This document shows positions 51,201-64,000 of a stretch of DNA of 64,000 bases, piece by piece. The notes below the pieces were generated by a model. It searched no databases. It had not been told where the DNA came from and worked only from the letters and a program-made list of their open reading frames with translations. A program made the position numbers and the translations under genes. The stretch spans positions 558,001-622,000 of the forward strand of contig JAQGEQ010000351.1 in the NCBI GenBank assembly GCA_034620365.1, in the 5' to 3' direction. The number at the start of each line of letters is the position of its first letter. The stretch's first letter is position 1. The DNA comes from Pegea sp. RAD2-039 (lineage: Eukaryota > Chordata > Thaliacea > Salpida > Salpidae).

Positions 51201-54200
51201 AATGTTAAATTAAATGAAAGCTAAATGTCTCAATAACAATTTTGTAAAACTTTTTTGAATTTTATAAAAACTGTTCCTGACCAACAATCACGTTTAAATT
51301 GAAATGGAATTTCAGTAAATTGTAAAAGAGAAGACCAAATTCCAGTCATTCTGTGAAATTTTCCTGAGGTATCATTTCCCTAAAATTAAACAAAAATTAA
51401 AATTTCAACAACTAGTGAAGAATATTTATGAGTTTCTTCAACGATAAACAAAATTTTTTTCTACATTTACAAGGTTTAAGACTATAATAGCGTTTTTTGA
51501 AGTAACTGCTTTTGAAAGTTACATTCAGAGAATTTGTTTTATCTTTCCCCCTTTGCCTTACATTGTTTAAGTTTTATTGACAAATATGATTACAAAAACA
51601 AGCAATTGAATATTATGATCATTTAGCGTGTAGTTCCTAGCAAAGCAGCAACTATATCATATATTTTCATTCAAGTACAAAATAAAATATCATTAACAAT
51701 ATTAAAAATGACTAAGCCTGTTGTTGACGGTGTGAAAAATTTTGCTCAAAATAACTTAAACAACAAAGTTACTTTTGTAAAAAACTTTAAATAAATGTAG
51801 AAGTTGTTTTTCTTAATAGAGTGACAACGTTTAATTTGTCAAATTATTACCGTAGAAGTATATGCTAGTTATGCAAGTATTGTTATCATCACCTCATTTT
51901 TTCATATTTTGATAAAAATTGTTGTCGAAAAGCTTTTCTGCAAAACTTTAAAGAATAATAATATTTATGCATAAGGGCTGACTAGAAAATAATAAACTTT
52001 TAGAGTTTGAACAGCTAGTTGTAACTACAAACATGCCAACATATTTAAGATAAATAACGATTCGAAAGTAACAAAAACTTTGTAAAGAATGACCGTAAAA
52101 AGGTTTCGCTTAAATTATTTTACTGATTGACTAATTAAATCTTGTACAGCTTCATTCACATGTTCATCTCTACCGACACTTCAGAATGGTGTCTACAATT
52201 GCACTTCATCTAATGATTTGTTCTCGAGATGTGAGGTGGTTTGTAAAAAAGGTTTCACGGCACCTCAACCCCGAGTAGCTTGGTGTGCTATGGACCATAA
52301 AAGTATACCTCAGTGGATGTGGGTCAATACTGATAAGCCGGGCATGATTAAATCGGCTGCCCCGAAAGTTGGTCAAGCTTTGAAGTGTAGACGTGAGTGT
52401 ATAACCGGCAATGACTTTGTTTCGAGCTTGTTTATATCTACAGCAAATACTCCGGAAGTTCTAGCGGTTTTGCGACGTTTGGTTTTGTGTAATATTGCGC
52501 TGGACCTTAGGACTGAGTGTGAGGCAAGAACTCAACAAAGATGTCAAGCTCAAGGCTGTTGTTGGCATCTTACAAAAGTTAGTTTTATTTCTGACTTGAA
52601 ATTATTGTGAAAACGACGGATTTCTACGATATCACCATCGATAAATTCTACAAATTGAATATTTTTCTAGGATCGCCGCTCTCCAAGCTGTTACAATCCC
52701 TCACAAACCAATAACAACGCTGCCGATAAAGTTTGTCATCTTTATTTACTGTAATGAAAAGAATCTTTTATTTATGTTTCCTGCAGACTTTATCATCCGG
52801 ATCAATTAGCGGAAAACAAAACTATGTGAGCTCGCTTCCATCTCTAGCAAGTAAGTTCACTTAACCTTAAGGGTATTAACCAATTGATTAGCTTTCAATC
52901 ACAACCAAAACTTTCAACTTTTGGTCAGTTTTATTGACATACATTTAGGTGAGACGATAAATTAATTGAAAAATAAAAGTTTACAGAATATTTTGAAAAA
53001 GTTGCTCCAAATATTAGAGAAAGTGATAAAACGCTTTGTAATTATTGTAACATAAGCTTCTTAAATAACAATTACGCAATTATTACAAAAGTACTCAAAA
53101 GTATTAGATGCAAAAGATGTCAATTAAAACCGAAAATTTGATGTGCAGCATGATTTCTGGCCAAAGAAAAAGTTTATTTTTGCAAGAACATTATTAAGTT
53201 GGTAATACGAAAGTTTTAAGGCTGTTAAGCTGGTTGGACAAGAGCTAAGCAGAGAAAATTGTTTTGCTGAAGTTTAAGATCTTACATGCTTCCTTTCAAT
53301 ATACAAACTTCTGTTTCAGATATTATCAATAGAATAAACATTTCAACACTTAACTTATTTTAAAAATATAATTACCTATTTAATAAATACCTCAACAATC
53401 AAATAACTTTTATTTTATAATCATAAGAAGGTCTTCAGAAGTTGTAACGCACGATAAAAGTTCTGTCCAAAATATCTTTTTTATATCTACAGTTTTTACA
53501 ACAAATATATCTTTTACCGGTTAGTTTTTAACTATCTTCAATCGGTTTCATCAAAAGACGGAAACGTCGTAAATCATTTTAAATTTCAATTCTACAGTTT
53601 AAAGATCCCTGCTCGCGGCATAAGACTTTTAGATACGCTTGGTCTCATTACTATATCACAACTTTGTTGTAATAAAACCAAATGAGATAGAATTTGTAGA
53701 TTTCAAAATAAATCAAATTGTTTTCAACAAACTTTTTCAATCGCTAATTCAGACAAATGAGTTTCAATGTCGACTTTGATAACAAACGAGAAAAACTAAC
53801 GATAAAAAGCTTTTACAAGGACGAGCAATTAGTTTAATTTCAACTAACCTCATTGAGTTGCTTATTACTAAATCTGATACTGATAAATCAAAAATTTTAT
53901 GTAGAAATAGGAAGTATTTCTTTAATACATAATTTAATACTTTAATTATTTAAAAATTATGTACTTAAACTGAACACATTTGTCTAAAAAATCTTATTAA
54001 TTATTTGTCAATCTTATAACAGGCATTTCATCATTGTATCCCTATCTTATGAATAAATGCGGTTGTGGAAGCAAGGTCGATATGGTTAAACACCCGCAGC
54101 CTAAAATATACAATGGAAAACCACGTCAAGTTACGTGGCAAGCCCTTATCTATTTTAACAACCAACTTTGCGGTGGAACTCTTATAACACCCCATCACGT

Positions 54201-56314
54201 GATTACAGCAGCTCATTGTGTGAAGTGAGTATTATTTTTGTGATACTTACTTTTATCAAAACTTTCATCAATAATCAACTTTCGAATTATTTTAGATTGA
54301 CAACCAAAATTTTTAACAACCTCATAAGCAATCTTTTGTTTTCATTTATACATTGATTAAACTGTTAAGTTATTTTCTATGGCAGCCCAAAAGATGGTTC
54401 GTTTGATAGAATGCAAAGTAATTACGTCTTCTTGGGTTTGTACAACGTTAGCAATTATAACAACGGAACAAAAACGTACAAAATTGCAGCAATAGAAAGA
54501 CATTTTAATTTCACGTGAGTTGATTTTTTCTGCTTTTTACGCTTTTCAATAAACTGAGTAACTTTACAGATTAGAATCATCAGGTTATACATACAATGAT
54601 ATAGCTGTTATACGTTTGGCTTCACCAGTTGTGTTCACTGCAACAATTCAACCGCTGTGTTTGCCCCGTTTCAAACTTCCTTCAAACAACCTCGAATGTC
54701 AGATCAGTGGATATGGAAAACATTGTAAGTGACAAAGCTTTTAATATCTCTAAGTTGAAATGCTTTCAGTTTATTAGTTGACTTTTTAAAGTTTATTTAA
54801 GTATTTCCCGAGCTGCTTACGTTTGGTTATTATACGGATTGTTACTAATTAAAAAAATCTTAAATGGAGTCAATAATTTTACAGCTAAAATTAATAATAT
54901 TAACTGATATTCAGTTAATATTAAATTTTATATTTGCATTCAGTGCTTGAGAGATCACTAACAGATCTATTAACAGATCATAGTATTTTACAATCTCATG
55001 TAAGCATTTATTCTAACTCAAAAATTTTCAAAAAGATAAGTGAAGTACTTTTGATTATTTTTTTTGCTCACTTCTTCAAACACGTTCGTTCTCTTCAAAT
55101 ATATTGAACCAATTTATTTACTGTAAAAACATTAAATAATAACCGTGTATATCAATCATCAGCTTGTTCTGAGTTGAAGAAAGGTTGAACAAGTTTTTAT
55201 AAGCTTATTGTAAGTTATATTTCTCAATTTGCTTTTGAATAGATATATATTAGATTTAACTGAAATTATTTGTTATTTGTTTTCTTTATATAAACTTAAA
55301 CAAAGAAAAGTATTGCACTATTTAAATATTTTACTTTTGACTTATGTTACTACTTTATGTCAATAAAAGTTAGCAATTAGTTTTTCAAAATTTAAAGCTT
55401 TTTTTACACGCTTTTAGAAATAAAAATTTCCTTGTGTGGAGCACCATTAAAATTAATTAGTTATTGTATAATACAGATGAACTTTAAACTTAATTTGTTC
55501 ACTGTTGTCACGCAGATAAGTTGAAGAAATTTATTTTTAATTTTACTGTACAACCCTTTCATTGTCAATTACTTTTAGTACTACATTTAATTAGTAATTT
55601 AGAAAAATTCGAGTACTTTGAAAATTTTGTTGGAGCTTTCCTAAATTGTTTTGAGACAAATTTGGCGCAGAATATCTAACACGAAAAGTACTTCCGCTCA
55701 GACTTAATTTTAGTTACTTTCAAGTTGTCATTTTATCAGTTTCTTCTTTCAAAGTCTTGTTTTAACTTAGCATCAGCTTAATGAAGTTAACGTCTATCAT
55801 TTTTTATGCAGCAAGCTTCCAAGCAAAAGCAAATGTTTTAAACTCGGCATTTGTTACAATAGTATCTACATACAAGTGCGCCAAGTATTATCCGTCCTTC
55901 CCTTTTAAAGGAACGACACTTTGTGCTGGTTCTCAATTGGGATTTCCTGCTGATACTTGCAGCGTAAGTCGCAACCAACTTTAGCATTTATGCAAAATCG
56001 AAAACTTTATTTTAGATTTTACAAAATAAAATTTTTTTTTAATTTAAAAATAAGTTTTTGTAAATTGAGTGATAAAAGTTCTTTGCACGCAGGGTGATTC
56101 AGGTGGTCCCTTAGCTTGCAGAATTAGATCGTCATCAGAACAATGTAATTGGTTCTTAGTTGGAATAACTTCATTTGGACAAGTACCTTGTGGTTCAGCA
56201 CCAAGTGTATATACAAATGTGATGTTTTATCAAAGTTGGATTGTTCAAGCAATTGTAAAGCTGGAAAAGCAATTACAAGCAACTTACAAGTCAGGTTGGA
56301 ACCCTGAACGTTGA
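48242..56314 (+). CDS. secreted CCP-CCP-trefoil-trypsin mosaic serine protease
   Basis: Thirteen exons: 48242-48404, 49489-49658, 49859-50018, 50076-50258, 52150-52392, 52444-52577, 52671-52730, 52787-52850, 54023-54224, 54386-54514, 54570-54724, 55812-55963, 56093-56314; in phase for 678 residues. The start is the ATG of MKSWILLIICVCYS, a signal peptide. Then come a Cys-rich region of unknown type (about 56-165), CCP/sushi domains at about 167-224 and 230-305, a trefoil at 322-358 (six cysteines with GCCW), a linker and a trypsin-like domain. Predicted activation is K420/I421 (IYNG in place of IVGG). The catalytic triad is H457 (TAAHC), D513 (NDIAV) and S608 (GDSGGP). D602 occupies the trypsin specificity position; the residue usually glycine at the pocket wall (position 226) is S643 in APSVYT. 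The mix suggests an extracellular immune, mucosal or matrix protease; the substrate is unknown. Confidence 0.92.
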
Positions 56315-59122
56315 GTTATATAAGTTGTTAGCTGAAGACTGTAGTCATGCTGATTTTTCACGCAAATTAGGCTTAAGAGTGATGAAAATTATTCTTTCAA
56401 TCGTAAAGATCTCTCTACTGCCGCTGTATAATGATCATGATTGAACATTGAAGACAAAACCAAAAAGTAGATGAATCATTCCACATTTTTGAAAGAAAAG
56501 TTTTCTTCCAAACATTTTGACCGAGTGCAAAAACTAAAAGTCAGAATATGTCGGGTAGTTTAGCACACGAAGCACTGTCACGTGATATTGCTACCATATG
56601 GCCGTCTTGCGTGCAAACTTTGCTGAAGAAAGTTAATTTATTTGAAGCAAAAAGGCATTTTTGTGGACGACATGCTAAACTTTTTTGTAACATTACAATT
56701 TGCTTTTTGAGTAAAAATCTTTGTTTAAACTGTTAACTCAGTAAGATTTTTGATGATTTTCTTTTAAAATCGAATTTTAATTGGTTCAAAAAATAACTCT
56801 TATTTTGTTTGGTTATTTTTCTAAATACTTTCTCATTTTTCATCTTTTTGATACTGTGTCTTTTCTAGAATTTTTTAATAATTTTGTAATTTAGATTCGT
56901 AATTTTTCGCAAATTTTGTGTTTATGTTTTTTTACATCAATAATCAAAACAAAACTAAAAGTAAAAAGTCATTTTTTATTTTTAGTTATATTTAAGGTGT
57001 AGACAATAGATTCAAAATTTCAGCTAATTTTCTTTTATGACCGTTGTTGTGAGACTCATCTTTAATTGAGTCTCTAAAATCTAATTAGGCATCAATAAAT
57101 TTTGTATGAGTCACATGTCAACAATAAACGTTTTATGTTTCGGATGTTTAAATGTAAGTTTATTATTTATCCAATAAAAAATAGACGAATTATCTCAAAG
57201 ACTTCATATTATGTAAAAAGGTGATCTAAATTTTAATCCTTTAGTAGAAGTCCTTTCTAAACATTAGAATAAAACAGATCTCATATTGTTTTTATAAAAA
57301 GTACTATCTGAGCCTGCTACCTAAGAAATTAATTAAGTTTACAGGTTTACTTAACCAGCTTAACATCTAAGCAACTAAAGTGAGACTGAAATACTTTCTA
57401 CATTATTAGAACCATGAAAATAATATTTTGGCACAATGTGATCAGCTTACAAATATAATCTTTTACAGACTGAATCAAATTGATAGATTCTAATCAAATT
57501 AAAACGTTTTAAAGAATAACAAAATGTATTTTTCCTAAAATGTTTTTGAAGTCAGTGTTGTTAGAAATTAATATCCTATTAGACATTATCATTTTAAGTT
57601 TTTTTATTAATCTTTAACAGGAAGAAATTAAATTGCTTGTATTAACTTACCTGAAGTGAGTTTTATTTAATAAATATAAATTTCAACATTTTATTCTAAT
57701 AATTCCATAAATTTCAAACAAAAATGCAGGTTTTTGACTCTATGAGAAACAATTTAAACGTAATATTAAATTCAAGAATGTTTATTTCAGTTATTTTCTT
57801 TTAAATTTCATTTATAAGAAAATTTCTTTAAGGCACAAACCCTTAAACACTAAATTATCGTGGTGATTACTTATTAATTTTCTTTAATCAATAGATTGTT
57901 GTCTAAATTATTATTTCACAATTTATGGCTTCTTAATTTTCTCCAAACTTAGCAGAGTATCTTTAACCAGTGAAGCTAAGTATGTTTTGCTGATAAAATA
58001 GAATTAATTTCTTGTTTCAATTTCTAGCATATTGCTATTGAAATTTAACTAAGTATTGTAGCTAATTATGCGTTTGTTGTGACTTACAATTTTTGTAGAG
58101 TATTTTGTGACTTATGATCGCTAAAGGGCATTTACTCGACTAATTATTTCACTATTCATTGGTATTTATGATTATAATTTGCTTAAAGTTGACGAGTTGT
58201 TGATTAAAGTTTGTAAAATTATGCTTAAAAACAAATACTAAACAGGGCTAGGTTTGTAAATCATCTATATTGCCGTTTATATTTAATATAGCTGCAGAAA
58301 TTAATTTTATTTATAATTTATTATCTATATTATAAATAATATGATAGAAAATATGTATTTCTGATGTAATATATATTAGCTCTCAGTATAGTTGTAAAGT
58401 TTTCATATATGCTTCAATCACAAATTTGTAGCAACTAATTGTATCATCATTAGATGATTTTGAAACTTTTTTAATAGAAATTTAATCAACGATTGTTTTT
58501 TCAATTGTTTTTATCAAGTCATTAAAGTCACCCTTTTCTCTATTTCCATCTTCATCATTTTGTTTAAACGGTTACGTAAAAAAATTCAATCTTGCATTAA
58601 TTAAGTCAACCAGAAAAAATAATTAATTGTATTTCTCTATGAAACGTATTAATTATTCAAAAGTTTTTGTTCTAATCTAATTTTTAAATCCAACAAACAA
58701 GTTTGAACTGTGAACTTAAACGAAAGATTTTACAGTTTGAGTAAATGTAGGAAATGATAGAAGTTCTAGCTTAAAAGCTTACAGTGTTGAACTATCTCTG
58801 GAATCGTGAAAATAAAAACATTTTTTAATAACTTCATTTTTAAATAAAACAGTTTCAATGAATGTATTTTGTTCTCCAACAACTGCTTTTACTACAAATG
58901 TCTTCCCTAACCTTAGAGTATGAATAGTTTACATCGTTCAATCATACTACTTGAAATTTCCACAAATCACACACTGTCAGATATTGATTATTGTTTCTTT
59001 GTAAGAGTTTTATCAACAATTATCAAGTAGTTTGTGGTTAGTGACAATTTAAGTCATACTTGAAGTATGTAAATTAGAAAACGATTATGTTGGTTAATCT
59101 ATGTTGTTGAAGATAATGCTGA
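56315..59122. other. 3' flank of the protease gene and intergenic DNA
   Basis: Begins with the protease 3' untranslated region. A small cysteine-containing open frame at 56548 lies there and is probably not coding. The rest is AT-rich with no further features I can support. Confidence 0.5.
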
Positions 59123-59712
59123 AAACTTAATATTAAATATGATAGTTATAAACATCGTCTCAGCTTCTTCAATTTAGATACTTTGGAAATTCGACGGATT
59201 AAATACGACTTGATTCTTATTTTTAAAATTATCCACAATTTAATTGACTTTCAGTTTGATGACTTCTTTTCCATTAGTCCTTCCCTCAAGTTATATCAGC
59301 TCAGACGACACACATTACATCTTAATAAGCCCATATCACCTGGTACGTTAATCAGAGCATATTTTTTCTCATACCGTACAATTAATACATGGAACCAGTT
59401 GCCATCAGACATTTTCATGTCAGAATCACTCGCGTTGTTCAAGCAGAAGTTGAAATGTTATAATATTGCCAACATTGTCATTTCTAAACTATGATTTCGT
59501 CCTTTTTTATATTATTAACATTCTATGTAATTGTTCACTGTTATATGCTTTGGGGACTACTGAAATGCCACGTGTTACATCTTTTGCTTTCAATATTTCC
59601 AACTTAATTACATATAATATATATTATTTGTGAGATTGTGTGTTAGCGAGAGATGCTCTCTTCAGAGACCTTCTTTCGCGTATATTGAAATAAATAAATA
59701 AGAATAAGTAAA
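59123..59712 (+). mobile_element. 5'-truncated non-LTR retrotransposon (LINE) 3' end
   Basis: An open run at 59123-59494 matches the C-terminal tail that follows the reverse transcriptase in many animal LINEs (CR1/L2/Jockey-type): HRLSFFNLDTLEIRRIKYDL, then FKIIHN, RRHTLHLNKP, an SYRTINTWNQLPSDI block and FKQKL before a stop. About 200 bases of 3' untranslated sequence follow, then a terminal run of AATA units ending near 59712. The reverse transcriptase and endonuclease are absent, so this is a dead-on-arrival copy. The intact tail frame suggests it is not very old. The exact clade is not resolved. Confidence 0.8.
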
Positions 59713-62700
59713 AAATATTAAAGAAAAACATAAGTTGCTTGTTTTTTAGTTCATTTTTAATTTTTATAAATTTATGATATATTTAGACTTTTTATTTGAT
59801 TAAATAAAAAGAATTAAATAAACTAGTACAAACTCTAATTAAACAGAAGATTTTTATTCAAATTTACTAATCAGTGATAGTTTTATGACTGACAGATACT
59901 ATTTTTACAATAAAATAGGCTTTTTGAAACTTTTAAATATTTATTATTTAATTTCTTCTTTATTTAAAGTTAAGCTGAAACAGATGAACAAAGTCTGTAA
60001 ATTGTTTGTCAACAGAAAACCATCAAAATTCTTTTTATTATTTTGTCTTTTTAATGACATGATGACCTTTGAAATACAATCAACATAATAAATTAATAAC
60101 ATTTTTGAAAAGTATCTGGAAATGATCTGGAATTTTCATGAAATCTTTGACCAATCAATTGTGTCTTGAAGAGGAGGATGTAAGTGATCAGAAATAAAAA
60201 CAAGAATACATCCAGCTACCAAATACTCAGTCAAGAAAGAGTCCCAAGCAGATCTCGAGTCAGTTAGATTCAGAATGACCTTTATTAACCTTTCTCCCGC
60301 AAAGAATCAGATAAAATCTTGATTGCTTCAAAAGTCTGATGTGAGGTTGATAAGAAAGTGAATCTGAGAAGATCTTTATGTCCTAGATGAGTGAGCAAAT
60401 TCTTCCTCTGCCAAAATTGGGTTTTTTATAGCTTATGATCAAATATATTTTCAAGAAACCTTTTGACATATCAACTGCAAGATGAATTGGAAAGAATCTT
60501 TTTTTCATGATGATATAAACATTATAAATAAATATGGAAAATTATAATTCAAATAGTTAACTTTATACTTTAATCTCAAATACTTCTAGAAGCCTTGAAA
60601 TAATTAGATAAAAAATAAATTAAGAAAGAAAACTTACAGAAGAACAATTTCAAATTCTTTTTGGTAGTACTTCAAGGTTCGAAGATAAAGCATAAGAGAT
60701 GAAAAGAAAATAAGTAAATGCTAACGATACCTCAATAAAAGGATAAAGAAAGAAACAGAGATGGGATCACGATTCATTGTCCTTTTAGAAGAAAATCAAT
60801 AAGCAAAAATGCTGTTTTAAACATAAACAAGTATTAGAAATTAGCAAATATAAAAAATTTTAAATAAAAACAAAATAAAAATTTAAAGTTAGTTTAAAAA
60901 GTTAGAAATCCTCATTGACTCAATAAAAGCTAATAAAAGGTCCAAACAATTAAAGAAAGTTTACAAGGGTGATAAAATAATATTTATTATGTTACATCTG
61001 ATGGTATATATGGAACAAAACTAAAATAGTGCTTAGAAATAATAATATCTTCAAATCATAGTTCAAAAAAATGGTTTTTTAAAAATTCGTCTATAGTTAA
61101 AAATACTAACTAGAATTTCATAATTCCAATTCATCTTTATAAATTGGTTTTAAGTAGTTTCTTTTTTTAAAAGTTTAAGCTGTTACCTTGCAGAAGCAAT
61201 ATATTATAATCTAATGAAAGTTGTTGTATAATCAAAAAAATGAAGACTAGCCAAAAATATTTAAGTAATTTTATTAAAATGATGTTTTTTAATTGATAGA
61301 AATTAATGTTTTTAAATCTTTAATCAAATAACCTCTAAACTATCAAATGAAAACTATTATTGAAGTTGGCTCATTATATTAAACCAGCTAATTAAAGTTA
61401 CTGGATTTTAGTTGAAATTAATCCACTAGTCTTATTTGAGTTAAAAGGTCATATTTGGATTATAAATCTTCAAGCTTTTTCGTGTTGTTCATTCTACGAA
61501 ATCAATTCCTCTTTATTATATGTAAGATTAGAATAAAAACTTTCTACAATTTCATATTTGATGTTAATTTCCTTCTTTTTGGTTTTATCACCAAATCTAG
61601 ATATTTTTGATTTGTAAAACTTTCTTTTTAATTTATGATTTTGTTCATCAACATTTTTATTTGTGTAAAAGCTAATTCCAAATCTCTGTTTGAAATATTT
61701 TACAAATCAGAAAATGATTTTTTAACAATTTGTATAGCTTTATTAAAACTCTTCATATTAAACAATTTCTTATTTCCAAAAGATTTTTAATTGACCAAAA
61801 AAATATTTTTCTTTAATCTTTGGCATAAAATCATTACAATCATTACTTAGTACTTTTTCAGAGGTTCCCACAAACAAACTACAAAACGACTTAACAATAT
61901 ATAATGATATTTATATTCTAACTGAAATGATAAAAACTAAAAAAGCAATGATGCAAGTCGTTTTGCTAAAACAAATTTGATAGAAAACATAAAAATATAA
62001 TTACATAAGCTTTGATAAAATTAATTTTATAGATAGTTGTTTAGGGTATTTCATTTTTTCATATTTCATTTCAATATTTTGTCAAATCTTTTTAAACCTA
62101 AAATTAGAAAAAGTTTCAGACATTGACTGCTTTCATCATCTTACTTTTGATCACCATTTTAAAAGAATCAAAATTTATCTAAGATTTTTAAACACAATTT
62201 ACATTAAAAAAATCACTAAACAATTTAAATGATTCATTTTATTTAGTGAAAAAATAAGTGAAAGATTTCAACAAAGAAATGTTACTTGAAGAATCAATTT
62301 CATACAAATATAAGGAAATTTAAATATAAAATATAATTCATTTTGTTTAACTATCATTGACTAAATTGAACCAATATATGATATTATATTTCAATTTCTG
62401 GAATTTAGACTGCAATTTGTTGATAAAGACCTCTTTTTTGGAACTTTAATATTCTGTTTTTTTTTAGATTATTTTGAAATCTTACAGTAAAATCTTATTA
62501 TCGGTGTCTTCTCAATTTAAGAATCATTTTATATTGTTTTCAAACTTTAACAGCAATTGAAATAAAAGCAAGACATTATTTATCATAAACTTTTTTTAAT
62601 GATAATATGAATAAAATATTATACTATCAATTTTTGATTGAATAATGATTAGATAGGTGATCTATAGATCTAAAAGTGACATGTTCATTGGTGCATGAAC

Positions 62701-63945
62701 AAACTATAAAACAATCTGAACAATATTCAGGAGTTTCACAATTTTAGTTTAGCCGTCAGAATAAGGTATGGTTTAAATGGTCAAACAACGCTAGTATCTT
62801 GTTATAAATGATTTTACTTAATTTTATATTTTTTTTAAATATAAAAATGTTTCTAAATAATCATTTTATTTGTTTTATTTTGTTTTATTATTTACTTAAT
62901 TTCTTTAGAAGCATTTTTAAAAAAGTATTTATTAAATTGTAATAATTTTCATTGATTAGTAGATTTAGTTAATGTTTTCAATAATTATGTAATGGTTGCA
63001 AATAACTTATTTAATAACTATTTTTTATTGAAGTCAATTCAATCAACCATCTTTCTTGAGAATAAGTTAACTAAATCTAAAAATATTTTGATAAATTTAT
63101 TTTTTATAGTTTTATTAAAAACTGCTAATATACAAACTAATTGGTTTTAGCTTTTACAAAACATCCACCAACTTTTAAACAACTAAATTTTATAAATTGA
63201 AACTATTAGTTTGTTTTATATTAGTTTGTTTTTTGAGTTTTTGCATAAACTTTTTATGAGCTATTTAAATAATAATTCTTACTTGATTTGAACGACAGTT
63301 TAATCATTTTATAAAACTTTGGTAACCAGTTTACAAATTGAATTTAAGTTTGTGTTATCAGTATTTAATTCGTTAAATTAGTTAATTTTCTTTTATAACT
63401 TTATTGAAATAATGCTGTTCATGATAAAAATACTTTTGTGTTTGTTATCTTGTTAAATAGGCGGTAGTTGTTATATATAGCTTGTTATATATTTGTTAAC
63501 TTATATATAATACTTTTCTATTTAAAAGTATTCATCTAAAACTATACTTTATGACATTTAAAACATTTATTTTGCAATTTCTGCAAAAAAGTGTAAAGTA
63601 TTTTTTTGATTTTCTAAAGTAATGAAAATAAATCATTTTAAAATAATCTATATATATGTCCCTTTATGGATAATGATAACATACAACAATTCTTTATTTT
63701 TTTACATTGTATTATCAAAAAGTAAAATGATTTTATTTATTCAAATTTTGTGGATAAAATATTTTTAAACAATTAATTTTCAGTTATCAACAAAATGTTA
63801 CATTATTAACATTTCAATGGTTTTGTAAAAGATTAATTTTATCTGTTAAAACTTAATTTCAGAATTTGAAAATACAAACTTTAAGTAATAACTTAAATAC
63901 GTGTTGCTATTCATATTGAAGCTAAAGCTAAGAACCAATCGAAAA
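59713..63945. other. AT-rich interval with decayed coding-like DNA
   Basis: Contains the decayed minus-strand patches at 60110-60540 and 61440-61760; the rest, especially 61900-63900, is extremely AT-rich without recognisable features. The plus-strand frame at 59885 looks like a chance run. Confidence 0.5.
60110..61760 (-). pseudogene. decayed coding-like remnants, possibly of one mobile element
   Basis: On the minus strand two blocks translate into peptides with ordinary amino-acid usage, unlike the phenylalanine- and lysine-rich noise around them. The right block (about 61440-61760) reads pieces such as HKLKRKFYKSKISRFGDKT. The left block (about 60110-60540) reads pieces such as PIHLAVDMSKGFLKIYL and ILNLTDSRSAWDSFLTEY. 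They have the same orientation and several disruptions. HLAVDMSKGFLK faintly recalls a conserved segment of uncharacterised transposon-like proteins in other invertebrates, but I cannot name the family. A decayed host gene is the alternative. Confidence 0.3.
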
Positions 63946-64000
63946 ATGCCGCGAAATAGAAAAGCAAATCAATATATAGAAGCTTTGCGAGATGAAGAAA
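63946..64000 (+). CDS. probable start of a gene cut by the window edge
   Basis: An ATG opens a frame (MPRNRKANQYIEALRDEE) that stays open to the last base. The bases are GC-richer than the desert to the left, and a CCAATC motif lies just upstream. The N-terminus is basic then helical and charged. With 18 residues no family can be named. Confidence 0.4.
   Translation, partial: MPRNRKANQYIEALRDEE

Noticed and set aside
54031-54216. 61-codon minus-strand frame
   Set aside because: It is an antisense shadow of the protease exon carrying the catalytic histidine.
56548-56736. 62-codon frame after the protease stop
   Set aside because: It lies in the probable 3' untranslated region, has no link to the gene, and its end is AT-rich noise.

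Overview
This window looks like part of an AT-rich animal nuclear genome. The genes are split by canonical GT-AG introns. One gene combines CCP (sushi), trefoil and trypsin domains, which is an animal architecture, and another is an FBXO25/FBXO32-type F-box gene. A decayed LINE 3' end is present. I see no bacterial operons, CRISPR arrays, rRNA genes or convincing tRNA genes. The species cannot be fixed from the sequence alone. Many open frames in the window are chance runs in AT-rich DNA, and several lack an ATG; coding exons stand out as GC-richer islands with clear splice sites.

Layout. (1) 3.45-7.15 kb, minus: a nine-exon F-box gene, co-orthologous to FBXO25/FBXO32 (358 aa). (2) 7.2-15.4 kb: non-coding except for a possible micro-exon. 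(3) 15.45-16.69 kb, minus: an intronless orphan seven-transmembrane protein (411 aa). (4) 16.7-29.3 kb: a gene-poor AT-rich stretch. (5) 29.27-32.86 kb, minus: two genome-maintenance genes in tandem, NSMCE1 (275 aa, one exon) followed after 133 bp by PRIM2 (522 aa, 13 exons). (6) 33.9-34.2 kb: a GC-richer short element with a terminal tandem repeat, followed by a lone 120-codon ORF. (7) 37.57-40.55 kb, minus: a seven-exon membrane-anchored JmjC/cupin oxygenase (338 aa) with a possible stop-containing 49-nt cassette exon. (8) 40.6-48.2 kb: non-coding, with a GC-richer island at 44.4-45.0 kb. (9) 48.24-56.31 kb, plus: a 13-exon secreted protease (678 aa) with a Cys-rich region, two CCP domains, a trefoil and a trypsin domain. 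(10) 59.1-59.7 kb: a 5'-truncated LINE 3' end. (11) 60.1-61.9 kb: decayed coding-like DNA on the minus strand. (12) 63.95 kb to the edge: the probable first codons of another gene.

The genes do not form one pathway. The only neighbours that plausibly work together are NSMCE1 (SMC5/6 repair complex) and PRIM2 (primase large subunit), both concerned with DNA replication and repair. All splice models were built by eye from reading frame, splice sites and remembered family sequences. Every listed exon joins in phase for the five multi-exon or single-exon gene models with recognised domains.
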